20,770 nucleotides of DNA from Glaciecola sp034112105 (lineage in GTDB: Bacteria > Pseudomonadota > Gammaproteobacteria > Enterobacterales > Alteromonadaceae). The notes beneath the pieces are model-generated. The model did not search any database, had not been told where the DNA came from, and saw nothing but the letters and a program-made list of their open reading frames with translations. Every line of letters begins with the position of its first letter. Position 1 is the first letter of the stretch. The stretch is from positions 1-20,770 of the forward strand of contig JAWUVZ010000114.1 of NCBI GenBank assembly GCA_034112105.1, in the 5' to 3' direction. The position numbers and the translations under genes were made by a program. Positions 7,926-15,222 of this stretch are shown one piece after another.

Positions 7926-8350
7926 GAATACTTCCTATGTGCCAGGACCATGCCAACAGCATACGAAATACCCATCACAAAAAGTACGCCTGAAGGGTTT
8001 GGCTGAAATTCAACTAAGCGGATTGATTCTAGCAAACCATATACCGCACCAAAAATCATACTAACCCCCAACGACATGGCCATTGCAACCAAATGAATAC
8101 GTTGCTGTAGCTCGTCTAAATCTTCCAAATGCTGTTTATTTACCATAATCATCTTGTAGCCCATGACTAAATTAAGGGTAATGGCGGTGAAAGAAATAGT
8201 CTGATGATAGTCCCATAACAACAATGGACCAAAAGCCACAAGAGCTAAACTTACTAGCCATGCACCGGTCCAAATAGCCAAGGATTTTGTGTTTTTTTTA
8301 GATTTGTTGGCAATACTATTGTTCGTTTTTTTGCTCTGTATATCGTTCAT
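7922..8350 (-). CDS. Four-helix membrane protein paired with the HTH regulator
   Basis: No named family was recognised with certainty. The 142 residues begin with a polar, Lys/Asn-rich cytoplasmic stretch (1-22). Four likely membrane helices follow: about 24-46 (IWTGAWLVSLALVAFGPLLL), 51-70, 85-106 (HLVAMAMSLGVSMIFGAVYG) and 120-137. A charged loop DLDELQQRIH lies between helices 2 and 3. Pairs of a small membrane protein and a short XRE-type regulator are common in bacteria, and the membrane partner may modulate the regulator. That role is inferred here only from the overlapping ATGA junction. AGGT lies several bases before the ATG. Upstream is a 284-base gap with inverted repeats. Confidence 0.8.
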   Translation of the reverse strand: MNDIQSKKTNNSIANKSKKNTKSLAIWTGAWLVSLALVAFGPLLLWDYHQTISFTAITLNLVMGYKMIMVNKQHLEDLDELQQRIHLVAMAMSLGVSMIFGAVYGLLESIRLVEFQPNPSGVLFVMGISYAVGMVLAHRKYS

Positions 8351-8539
8351 GTCATTACCTTTTTTTATTTACCCTAATGCCGGTCCAGCTGAGCTAAAGC
8401 GTTTTGTCGCTAGATAGCTGTTCGCAGATTTGTCGAAAGCTGATATCAAAATGAGCCGTCATACCAAAATTTGATAATCATTACTCTTACATAAGGGCCA
8501 TCTAATAAAATAGTACCGAAGAATTTACATTAAACTCTT

Positions 8540-8573
8540 TGACTATAAGTAAAGCGTCCTTTACTTATAGTCA
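8540..8573. repeat. Perfect inverted repeat, 15-bp arms with 4-base loop
   Basis: TGACTATAAGTAAAG (8540-8554) is exactly complementary to CTTTACTTATAGTCA (8559-8573), with CGTC between. No T run follows on either strand, so it does not look like a terminator by itself. It lies one base from the next inverted repeat. Confidence 0.9.
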
Positions 8574-8574
8574 G

Positions 8575-8617
8575 GTTAAGCTTACTTTTCTTTAATGTCA
8601 AGTAAGCTTAACTTTTT
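8575..8617 (+). terminator. Second perfect inverted repeat, terminator-like on the plus strand
   Basis: GTTAAGCTTACTT (8575-8587) pairs exactly with AAGTAAGCTTAAC (8600-8612) around a 12-base loop, and five T follow (8613-8617). This is terminator form on the plus strand, although the neighbouring genes on both sides are on the minus strand. It lies 18 bases beyond the ilvY stop, so it may instead protect or end the ilvY mRNA, or act against antisense transcription. Confidence 0.6.
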
Positions 8618-8634
8618 GTTCGCAATTAAATACA

Positions 8635-9498
8635 TTAACTTTTGAAAAGATCAATCATTACCCGCATTAAGGCTTCATTTTCGCGTTCGCGCAAAAAACA
8701 CAAACCTAAGGAGTAAGGCTCTATATCTTTTACATCAATGCTGGTAACTTTTGTTTTAGCTACCGAATTATCTAATACAATTTGCGGAACAAAACCAATG
8801 CCTAAACCGAGGGCCACCATGCTCACAATAGCTTCGTTTCCTGACACACTGGCATATACTCTTGGTTTTACACCATGTTCGGCAAACCAATGGTTTACCG
8901 TTCTTTTCGATGGTCCGCCCGCAGGCATTACAACGCTGTGCTCGTGCCATTTCACCTCATCAACATTAGCTATCTGAAGTGTTTTTGGAACAATCAGGAC
9001 TAAAGGGACTTTATCAATTTGTATAAATGACAAGTGATCGGGAAAATCTGGGGTGTGAATAGCAATCGCTATATCGGCTTTATGCTGCTCAATGGTGTCT
9101 ATAGCGAGGGAATGATCGCCCGTATCTAGTTTCAGCTCAATTTGAGGATACTGCGCCTGCAGCTTATCTAGCAACTTCGGCAAATGACTTTGACTTGCAG
9201 TTACTGAGCAATATAACGAAAGGGATCCACTCAATTGAGTTTGCTGTTGGCCAATGTCAGCACGCACTTGCAACCAGGCATTCAACGTCAATTCCGCGAA
9301 TTCCAAAAACCGTTGCCCAGCAGCGGTCAATTTTACGCTACGATTATTACGAACAAACAGCGCAGCGCCGCATTCCTCTTCTAAGCGGCTAATGGCGCGC
9401 GACAATGTAGGCGGTGAAACAAACATCGCTCGAGCCGTTTTACCGAAATGTAAGCCTTTGGCTAGGTGTCGGAACATTTGTAGGGCCTTTAATTCCAT
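8635..9498 (-). CDS. ilvY: IlvY, LysR-type activator of ilvC
   Basis: IlvY activates ilvC when it binds the inducers acetolactate or acetohydroxybutyrate, and represses its own gene. The 287 residues are typical of LysR regulators. The N-terminal winged HTH reads MELKALQMFRHLAKGLHFGK then MFVSPPTLSRAISRLEEECG (to about 45), very close to E. coli IlvY. The linker helix and two-lobed inducer domain follow, with SGSLSLYCSVTASQSHLPKL and GNEAIVSMVALGLGIGFVPQ, both IlvY signatures. Placement divergent from ilvC settles the name. Downstream are two inverted repeats rather than an ordinary terminator. Confidence 0.93.
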   Translation of the reverse strand: MELKALQMFRHLAKGLHFGKTARAMFVSPPTLSRAISRLEEECGAALFVRNNRSVKLTAAGQRFLEFAELTLNAWLQVRADIGQQQTQLSGSLSLYCSVTASQSHLPKLLDKLQAQYPQIELKLDTGDHSLAIDTIEQHKADIAIAIHTPDFPDHLSFIQIDKVPLVLIVPKTLQIANVDEVKWHEHSVVMPAGGPSKRTVNHWFAEHGVKPRVYASVSGNEAIVSMVALGLGIGFVPQIVLDNSVAKTKVTSIDVKDIEPYSLGLCFLRERENEALMRVMIDLFKS

Positions 9499-9548
9499 TC
9501 TCTACCGCCTATTGCTAACCTAAACCCAAAGAACATTTAAACTGAATA

Positions 9549-9577
9549 TTTCATATAATGAAACGTTAAGTTTCAAA
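9549..9577. promoter_or_regulatory. Predicted IlvY operator region (overlapping palindromes)
   Basis: TTTCAT-ATA-ATGAAA (9549-9563) overlaps TGAAAC-GTTAA-GTTTCA (9559-9575), giving three alternating half-sites. LysR regulators bind dyads of this size in divergent control regions, and E. coli IlvY uses tandem operators here. The assignment is by position and symmetry; the E. coli sequence itself was not matched. Confidence 0.65.
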
Positions 9578-9585
9578 TATATCAC

Positions 9586-9614
9586 TTTATAAAACAAAAA
9601 TATTTATCTATTAT
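9586..9614 (+). promoter_or_regulatory. Possible ilvC promoter
   Basis: TTTATA (9586-9591) and TATTAT (9609-9614) are 17 bases apart. The -35 is poor, as expected for an activator-dependent promoter. The palindromic region would be centred near -58, a usual LysR activation position. The mRNA would have a leader of about 100 bases. The region is very AT-rich, so a chance match is possible. Confidence 0.35.
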
Positions 9615-9721
9615 TAATTTATGTCGTCACAGACACAAAAATAAACACTCAATCAGCTTTTAATTATGTATGACTTGAGTGAGATGCTTGAAAAGCAGAT
9701 TCAAAAATTATTGGACAGAAA

Positions 9722-11206
9722 ATGACAAATTACTTTAACACTTTACCTTTACGCAAGCAGCTAGACCAACTCGGTCAGTGCCGGTTTATGCACAAAAACG
9801 AATTCGCAGACGGATGTGATTATCTTAAAGGTCAGTCAATTGTCATCGTAGGCTGCGGCGCACAGGGTTTAAACCAAGGTTTGAACATGCGCGATTCTGG
9901 CTTAAACATCAGCTATGCATTACGCCAAGCTGCGATTGATGAAAAACGTGATTCGTTCGTTCGAGCTTCATCAAATGGTTTTACTGTTGGTACTTATCAA
10001 GACTTAATCCCAGGCGCAGACTTAGTATATAACTTAACGCCTGATAAACAACATTCAAGCGTTGTTGAAGCGGTTATGCCATTGATGAGAAAAGGCGCAA
10101 CACTTAGCTATTCGCATGGCTTCAACGTAGTTGAGGAAGGTCAACAGATCCGAGCTGACATTACTGTAGTTATGTGCGCACCTAAATGCCCTGGAACCGA
10201 AGTTAGGGAAGAATATAAACGTGGATTTGGCGTGCCAACACTGATTGCTGTGCACCCTGAAAATGACCCTGAAAATAAAGGTTGGGCACCCGCGAAAGCA
10301 TTAGCTAGCGCAACTGGCGGCGATAGAGCGGGCGTACTTGAGAGCTCTTTTGTAGCTGAAGTGAAGTCAGATTTGATGGGCGAGCAAACCATTTTATGTG
10401 GTATGCAACAAGCGGGCGCCATACTTGCCTTTGACAAGATGGTAGCTGATGGCGTCGATCCAGCCTATGCAGGTGCATTGGTTCAATATGGATTAGAAGC
10501 CATCACTGAAGCTCTTAAAATCGGCGGCGTAACCAACATGATGGATAGATTATCTAACCCAGCCAAAATTGTTGCTCACGAATTATCAGTTGAATTAACA
10601 ACATTGATGCGCCCTCTATTCGAGAAGCATCAAGACGATATTATTAGTGGCCACTTCTCAACGATCATGATGGAAGATTGGGCGAATGGCGACGCTAATT
10701 TATTAATGTGGCGTGAAGAAACAGGTCAATCTGGTTTCGAGAACGCCCCTATATATAGCGGTAAGATTTCAGACCAGGAATTTTTCGATAAAGGTATTTT
10801 GCTAGTTGCAATGATTAAAGCGGGTGTGGAACTCGCCTTTGATGTGATGGTTGAAGCCGGTATTTTACCTGAGTCGGCTTACTACGAGTCGTTACATGAA
10901 ACGCCACTTATCTCTAATACAATCGCTAGAAAGCGGCTATATGAAATGAATGTGGTTATTTCAGATACTGCTGAATACGGAAACTATCTATTCGCAAATG
11001 CAGCAGTGCCGTTGTTACAAGAACACTTAATGCCAAAAATCACTGCCGAGCATATTGGTGGTGGTTTGGCTGATCATTCCACGGGCGTGGACAACAAGAA
11101 ACTAGTATTAGTTAACCATGCAATTCGTTCTCATGGCGTAGAAAGCGTTGGCGAGAAACTTCGCGGATACATGATCGATATGAAAGCAATTGTAGAATCT
11201 GCGTAA
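9722..11206 (+). CDS. ilvC: Ketol-acid reductoisomerase, class II (NADP+)
   Basis: IlvC isomerises and reduces 2-acetolactate or 2-aceto-2-hydroxybutyrate to the dihydroxy acids leading to valine, leucine and isoleucine, using NADPH and Mg2+. With 494 residues it is the long (class II) enterobacterial-type enzyme with a duplicated knotted domain (E. coli 491). The Rossmann motif is GCGAQGLNQG (44-53). Arg68, Arg76 and Ser78 sit where NADPH-specific enzymes bind the 2'-phosphate. His132 and the metal ligands Asp217 and Glu221 (KSDLMGEQTI) are present, as is AYYESLHETPLI in the second half. GGA lies six bases before the ATG. It is transcribed divergently from ilvY and ended by a strong terminator, so it is a single-gene unit under IlvY control. 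Confidence 0.98.
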   Translation: MTNYFNTLPLRKQLDQLGQCRFMHKNEFADGCDYLKGQSIVIVGCGAQGLNQGLNMRDSGLNISYALRQAAIDEKRDSFVRASSNGFTVGTYQDLIPGADLVYNLTPDKQHSSVVEAVMPLMRKGATLSYSHGFNVVEEGQQIRADITVVMCAPKCPGTEVREEYKRGFGVPTLIAVHPENDPENKGWAPAKALASATGGDRAGVLESSFVAEVKSDLMGEQTILCGMQQAGAILAFDKMVADGVDPAYAGALVQYGLEAITEALKIGGVTNMMDRLSNPAKIVAHELSVELTTLMRPLFEKHQDDIISGHFSTIMMEDWANGDANLLMWREETGQSGFENAPIYSGKISDQEFFDKGILLVAMIKAGVELAFDVMVEAGILPESAYYESLHETPLISNTIARKRLYEMNVVISDTAEYGNYLFANAAVPLLQEHLMPKITAEHIGGGLADHSTGVDNKKLVLVNHAIRSHGVESVGEKLRGYMIDMKAIVESA

Positions 11207-11274
11207 GCGAGAATTATATAGTCAGCTTCTTAATCCCTTTTTCTGTCGTTGGGTGCTTTACATAAGCTCCTTTT

Positions 11275-11300
11275 GCCCGGCCATTTTGGTCGGGCTTTTT
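11275..11300 (+). terminator. Rho-independent terminator after ilvC
   Basis: GCCCGGCC (11275-11282) pairs with GGTCGGGC (11288-11295; one G-U pair) around ATTTT, followed by five T. It lies about 70 bases past the ilvC stop and just before the convergent PGPGW gene stop. Confidence 0.9.
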
Positions 11301-11316
11301 ATTTCTAGACTGCTGG

Positions 11317-11754
11317 TTATAATCTCGGCGAAATTAATGGCGGTTTACCATAACGCATCCGCAGCGCATTCATCGCGCGGAGCGCACCGAGCCTTATAAT
11401 CAACCAACGCTCAATTGCGTACTTTCCCGGGTAGTTCATAATCAATAATCCGGCTAATATCATAACAAGTCCTTGTCCAGGCAAAAATAATAGGACAAAC
11501 CCGACACACAAAAACACAGCCCCTAATAAATTCTTGACCGCTTTTAAGAGAAAATTAATTATTGGGTGGTATTTACTAATCTTCAACGGTTTTTCACAGA
11601 TAAAATAATCAGCAGGAATGCTTGTAATCAATATGGGCACAAGTGCAAGTGTTAATAACGACGTTAGTAATGATGCAGTCACTAATAGTCCGGCATGCTC
11701 GATGCAAAAATCAACTACCGTACTCCATACAAAAACTGCAGTTTCAAGATTCAC
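11317..11754 (-). CDS. PGPGW-family transmembrane protein
   Basis: A 145-residue membrane protein. It has hydrophobic segments at about 22-46 (LLVTASLLTSLLTLALVPIL) and 74-106, and a basic C-terminal tail (RLGALRAMNALRMRYGKPPL). The segment FLPGQGLVMILAGLLIMNYP (90-109) resembles the Pro-Gly-x-Gly hairpin that gives the PGPGW family its name, here as PGQGL rather than PGPGW. The family's biochemical function is not known to me. Its ATG overlaps the end of the EEP hydrolase gene in an ATGA junction (11751-11754), so the two proteins are probably made together. It ends close to the ilvC terminator, which could also serve it only weakly since the T run is on the other strand. Confidence 0.78.
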   Translation of the reverse strand: MNLETAVFVWSTVVDFCIEHAGLLVTASLLTSLLTLALVPILITSIPADYFICEKPLKISKYHPIINFLLKAVKNLLGAVFLCVGFVLLFLPGQGLVMILAGLLIMNYPGKYAIERWLIIRLGALRAMNALRMRYGKPPLISPRL

Positions 11755-12506
11755 AGGATTTTAAATTCCGCTGACAAAGGAGCGTGATCCGATAAGCGAC
11801 TCCATGGCTTACCGTATAATGGTTTACTTGCCACGATATCAAGTCCACGATAATAGATACGATCCATGGATAACATCGGCAACCAAGATGGAAAAGTTCG
11901 GGCATAGGCGCCATAACTGTCTTTGAAAACCTCACTAATATTAAGTTCGCGATACAGATACTGTTCGGCACGTGAACGCCAATCATTAAAGTCACCCGCA
12001 ATAATCAATGCTTCATCAGGCGGCACAACTGAATTAATACGTTGACTCAACGTTATAATCTGGCGCTCTCTTTCGCGTTCGAACAGACCAAGGTGCACAC
12101 ATACGATATGAATTCTTTTTTCACTATCCGGCAGTTTAATAACACCGTGCAGCAGGCTGCGACTCGCGGAGCGCATGATAGATACATCGACATTTTCCCA
12201 TTCTATAAACGGGTATTTACTCAAGATAGCATTGCCGTGATGACCGGCCTTATATATCGCATTTTTTCCATAAGCATGATGAGGCCAGATCTTATCGGCA
12301 AGAAAGTCTAATTGATTGTTATTGTGCCAGTTATCAAAACGTTTCTTGGATATCTGACGATCGCCCTGAATTTCTTGAAGAAAGATTATGTCAGCATCAA
12401 CTTTTCTTAGGGCGTTTTTAATCTCATGCAATATGAAACGAAGATTGCTCGTATTAAATCCCTTGTGAATATTGTAAGTCAGCACTTTTATAAAAATATT
12501 CGGCAT
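11751..12506 (-). CDS. Endonuclease/exonuclease/phosphatase (EEP) family hydrolase, YbhP-like
   Basis: A 251-residue metal-dependent phosphoesterase of the EEP fold, which includes exonuclease III, DNase I, sphingomyelinases and inositol phosphatases. Core residues are present: Asn12 (LTYNIHKG), Glu45 (FLQEIQG), His138 (CVHLGLFERERERQ), Asp172-Asn174 (IIAGDFNDW) and Asp240-His241 (LSDHAPLSAEF). There is no clear signal peptide. E. coli YbhP looks like the nearest relative I can recall; it is encoded beside the cardiolipin synthase ClsB. Here too the gene is next to lipid-type genes, so a phospholipid or lipid-phosphate substrate is as plausible as DNA. The substrate cannot be told from the sequence. 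It is divergent from the CarS-like gene across 108 bases. Confidence 0.85.
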   Translation of the reverse strand: MPNIFIKVLTYNIHKGFNTSNLRFILHEIKNALRKVDADIIFLQEIQGDRQISKKRFDNWHNNNQLDFLADKIWPHHAYGKNAIYKAGHHGNAILSKYPFIEWENVDVSIMRSASRSLLHGVIKLPDSEKRIHIVCVHLGLFERERERQIITLSQRINSVVPPDEALIIAGDFNDWRSRAEQYLYRELNISEVFKDSYGAYARTFPSWLPMLSMDRIYYRGLDIVASKPLYGKPWSRLSDHAPLSAEFKIL

Positions 12507-12513
12507 AAACTAT

Positions 12514-12537
12514 TTGAATTATTGAATTACTGAATTA
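12514..12537. repeat. Three tandem 8-bp repeats in a divergent promoter region
   Basis: TTGAATTA, TTGAATTA, CTGAATTA lie head to tail just upstream of the EEP hydrolase gene. They may be a regulatory motif or a simple-sequence repeat able to vary in copy number. Confidence 0.8.
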
Positions 12538-12614
12538 GTATAAAGTATATCGTTGTTACCAATTTATCAAAATAAAACGGCTTTCGTGTTTTAAATTAAT
12601 CACCTAGATTTGAT

Positions 12615-13100
12615 ATGAACCTTGAATTATTGCAACTACTATTATTGATTATAATCGCCAATGGCACACCGATATTGATTCAAGTATCGTTAAACAAAAA
12701 ATATGATTTTCCCATAGATTGCACAAAACACTTTGTCGATACTAGACGAATATTAGGCGATTCAAAAACTTGGCGAGGCGCATTAGGTGCATGCGTCGTT
12801 ACGTCCATATGTTCCTGGTTAATGGGTTATGCGCCAGAAATAGGCTTGCTGATTGCTACTTATGCAGTTCTCGGTGATCTGGCATCCAGTTTTATTAAAC
12901 GAAGGCTAGGCATGCAGCAGAGCGCTATGGCCCCGTTACTTGATCAAGTTCCCGAATCACTATTCCCTGCTGTCATGATGAAAGCTACTTTTGGACTTGA
13001 TATATTATCACTCATATTAGTGACTATAGCATTCATCATAATCGAACTTGCGCTCTCACAAGCGTTATACAAGTGGGGCATTCGTAAGACACCGTACTAA
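12615..13100 (+). CDS. CDP-archaeol synthase-like (CarS-related) membrane cytidylyltransferase
   Basis: CarS enzymes join CTP to an unsaturated archaetidic acid to make CDP-archaeol. Bacterial members belong to the same superfamily as CdsA, and their lipid substrate is generally unproven. The 161 residues match the short CarS form. The protein is mostly membrane helices (about 4-24, 56-71, 75-92, 125-149). Family motifs are ANGTPIL (15-21), HFVDTRRILGDSKTWRG (39-55), GDLASSFIKRRLGM (87-100) and PLLDQVPESLFPA (107-119). The GDSKTWRG and GD-x-SFIKRR blocks are those used for CTP and metal binding. It is followed after 17 bases by a CDP-alcohol phosphatidyltransferase gene, so the likely role is to supply a CDP-lipid to it. 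It is probably the first gene of the unit. Confidence 0.82.
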   Translation: MNLELLQLLLLIIIANGTPILIQVSLNKKYDFPIDCTKHFVDTRRILGDSKTWRGALGACVVTSICSWLMGYAPEIGLLIATYAVLGDLASSFIKRRLGMQQSAMAPLLDQVPESLFPAVMMKATFGLDILSLILVTIAFIIIELALSQALYKWGIRKTPY

Positions 13101-13117
13101 TTTTTTTAGGAAAAGAC

Positions 13118-13714
13118 ATGAGCTCTAACAACAAAGATATCATTAATATTCCAAATGCCATTAGCTTCCTGAGGATTTTAATGGCACCTGTATTATTCTA
13201 TTTTGCGTTAACTCTGCAACCCTACTGGTTTATCGGTGTGTTGCTTTTTGCTGAATTCACCGACGTATTAGATGGCTTTTTAGCAAGAACGCTCAATCAG
13301 ATAACACAGTTAGGCTCACACCTTGATAGCTGGGGCGATTTTGTAATCTACACGACTATCGCTATCTGCGCCTGGATACTCTGGCCCGGTATAATACAGC
13401 GTGAGGTTATTTTCTTTTTATTAATCGTATTAAGTTTCACTGTACCGGTAATCGTCGGTTTCATTAAGTTCCATCGATTTACCAGTTATCACACATGGGG
13501 AGTAAAAATTGCAGTTGCTATCACTGTTGTCGGATACATTTCATTATTTACTGAGCTGTCTGCCTGGCCCTTTCGACTTGCAGCATTTGTGTGTTTGGCG
13601 GCTGCCATCGAAGAGATTTCAATCACACTTATCATTAAAAACGAACACGTTGATGTAAGGTCATTAATGCAAGCGATAAGATATAATGAAGAGAATAGCG
13701 ACCGAAAAATCTAG
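13118..13714 (+). CDS. CDP-alcohol phosphatidyltransferase family protein
   Basis: A membrane enzyme that transfers a phosphatidyl-type group from a CDP-lipid to an alcohol (glycerol phosphate, inositol, serine and others). The 198 residues carry the complete family motif D-x2-D-G-x2-A-R-x8-G-x3-D-x3-D: Asp49, Asp52-Gly53, Ala56-Arg57, Gly66, Asp70 and Asp74. About six membrane helices are expected. The N-terminal IPNAISFLRILMAPVLF is PgsA/PssA-like, but the acceptor alcohol cannot be decided. AGGA lies about six bases before the ATG. It follows the CarS-like gene closely, and the order echoes E. coli ynbA-ynbB, where a CDP-alcohol transferase is paired with a CdsA-like protein. Confidence 0.88.
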   Translation: MSSNNKDIINIPNAISFLRILMAPVLFYFALTLQPYWFIGVLLFAEFTDVLDGFLARTLNQITQLGSHLDSWGDFVIYTTIAICAWILWPGIIQREVIFFLLIVLSFTVPVIVGFIKFHRFTSYHTWGVKIAVAITVVGYISLFTELSAWPFRLAAFVCLAAAIEEISITLIIKNEHVDVRSLMQAIRYNEENSDRKI

Positions 13715-13751
13715 CGTAGACTTTAAAGACATCTGGTTAAAAGACAAACAC

Positions 13752-13779
13752 TTGTCATTTTGGTATTTAATGGCATAAT
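13752..13779 (+). promoter_or_regulatory. Predicted promoter of the glycosyltransferase gene
   Basis: TTGTCA (13752-13757) and CATAAT (13774-13779) each match consensus at five of six bases, with a 16-base spacer. Transcription would start near 13786, leaving about 34 bases before ATG 13820. Confidence 0.55.
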
Positions 13780-13819
13780 TATTACCCTACCCATAAAACG
13801 AGTAATAATCCAAACCTCA

Positions 13820-15169
13820 ATGAAATCTTCAGTGTCTATTAACGGTCTGGTCTTTTTATGCTTGTTGTATTTTGCATCGGTCAGCGTATTTTATTTAGCG
13901 ATTAGTACCGAATACATCGTTTCAGATTCACTAACAACTGCAAGGCTGGTAATCTTTCTGATCTTGGCACCAATAATTGTTAAATACATTATTCAGTTAA
14001 TTGCTATTCCCTTTTACACTTTGGTTGAAAGGTATCAGCAATCCCGATCTTTGCTGCCAAAAGATTACTCTGTTTCTGTTCTAATTCCTGCCTGGAATGA
14101 AGAGATGGGGATTTTAAAAACACTCAAATCTGTATTGCAAACCCACTATGCCAATCTTGAAGTCATCGTCATTAATGATGGGTCAACAGATAATACTCAT
14201 CAATTAGTGACTGATTATGTCAACACTTATCAAGCTGACTCGACTGCCAAGGCGCAAGTCAAATATTTTGAATTACCCAATGGTGGTAAAGCGAAGGCGT
14301 TGAATTATGGATTGAAAAGTTGCACCGGTGAAATCATCATAACCATTGACGCTGACAGCGTAATGGAAGGCGAGGCGATTACCAATATCATTAAACGATT
14401 TACTGATAAAGATGTTGGCGCGGTTGCTGGAAATGTCATTGTAGGTAATAGAAAAAAATCTATAGAGCTCATGCAACAGCTAGAATATCTATACGGATTT
14501 TTCTTTAAGCGTGCCGATTCTATATTTAATTCCGTCTATATTATTGGTGGAGCTGCCGCCGCTTATCAAAAGAAGGTGTTAGATGAATTAGGTGGATTTG
14601 ATGAAGATATAATTACTGAAGACATCGAAATGTCTACGCGTATATTAGGAGCTGGATATAAGACTCGCTACGCTGCTGACGCGGTGGTTTATACTGAAGG
14701 TCCATCAAATTTTAAAGACTTATTTAATCAACGACTACGATGGAAATTTGGTCGTTTGTTAACCTTTATAAAACATCGACATTTATTTTTTAGTTGCAGT
14801 AAAAAGCATTCTCCTTACCTCACTTTTATGCTGTTACCTCTTGCTGTTTATGCAGAACTTACTTTATTGTTTGAAGCCTTATTATTAGCTGTATTTTATG
14901 GTTATACTTTTTATACCAATGATTATATGCCATTGGTTTTTGTCATTAGTTTTATTTCTATAGTGATCGTAATACAAATTATTGTCGATTCAAAAACTCG
15001 ATTTCATGCAAACCTGTTAATACTTGCACCAGTTGCTTGGATAATTTTTTACATCATAGATGCCGTTGAATTCCAGGCTTTAGTGAGAAGCTTAATTCGC
15101 CTCAAAAATAAAGAAAACGTACAATGGCAAAAATGGGTTCGAGTTGGACTAAAGACACATCTTAAATAA
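13820..15169 (+). CDS. Membrane-bound family 2 glycosyltransferase (processive-synthase type)
   Basis: An inverting GT2 enzyme that transfers sugar from a nucleotide-sugar, related to BcsA, PgaC and hyaluronan synthase. From ATG 13820 it has 449 residues. Two N-terminal helices (about 8-30 and 42-66) precede the cytosolic domain with VSVLIPAWNEE (85-95), NDGS (119-122, first Asp), DAD (177-179), TED (266-268, likely base) and QRLRW (304-308). At least two to three C-terminal helices follow (about 333-362, 370-389, 398-420). All catalytic motifs are present. An in-frame TTG at 13760 would add 20 residues, but it lies inside the predicted promoter and has no ribosome binding site, so 13820 was preferred although its own site is also weak. 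The product may be a polysaccharide or a glycolipid; the neighbouring lipid genes favour the latter only by context. Confidence 0.85.
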   Translation: MKSSVSINGLVFLCLLYFASVSVFYLAISTEYIVSDSLTTARLVIFLILAPIIVKYIIQLIAIPFYTLVERYQQSRSLLPKDYSVSVLIPAWNEEMGILKTLKSVLQTHYANLEVIVINDGSTDNTHQLVTDYVNTYQADSTAKAQVKYFELPNGGKAKALNYGLKSCTGEIIITIDADSVMEGEAITNIIKRFTDKDVGAVAGNVIVGNRKKSIELMQQLEYLYGFFFKRADSIFNSVYIIGGAAAAYQKKVLDELGGFDEDIITEDIEMSTRILGAGYKTRYAADAVVYTEGPSNFKDLFNQRLRWKFGRLLTFIKHRHLFFSCSKKHSPYLTFMLLPLAVYAELTLLFEALLLAVFYGYTFYTNDYMPLVFVISFISIVIVIQIIVDSKTRFHANLLILAPVAWIIFYIIDAVEFQALVRSLIRLKNKENVQWQKWVRVGLKTHLK

Positions 15170-15201
15170 AAGGGGATGGCACTACCTAGCTAGCATCCCC
15201 T
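15163..15201 (-). terminator. Terminator between the GT2 and CBM48 genes
   Basis: AGGGGATG (15171-15178) pairs with CATCCCCT (15194-15201) around a 15-base loop. Read on the minus strand the stem runs into TTTTATTT, so it mainly serves the CBM48-like gene. On the plus strand there is no T run. Confidence 0.65.
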
Positions 15202-15222
15202 CTCAAATTCATTGCATACATC

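Larger units (their letters stand above)
8351..8634. other. Gap between ilvY and the membrane protein gene
   Basis: These 284 bases contain the two inverted repeats at 8540-8617 and presumably the promoter of the membrane protein/HTH pair. No reading frame with coding character was seen. GATAATCATTA at 8473-8483 matches part of a Fur-box consensus (13 of 19 positions when aligned by eye), which is too weak to call. Confidence 0.5.

Noticed and set aside
8473..8483. Partial Fur-box match GATAATCATTA
   Set aside because: It matches only 13 of 19 consensus positions by eye, is AT-rich and has no iron-related gene nearby.
8540..8617. Insertion-sequence ends
   Set aside because: The repeats are adjacent hairpins, not termini flanking a transposase, and no target duplication was seen.
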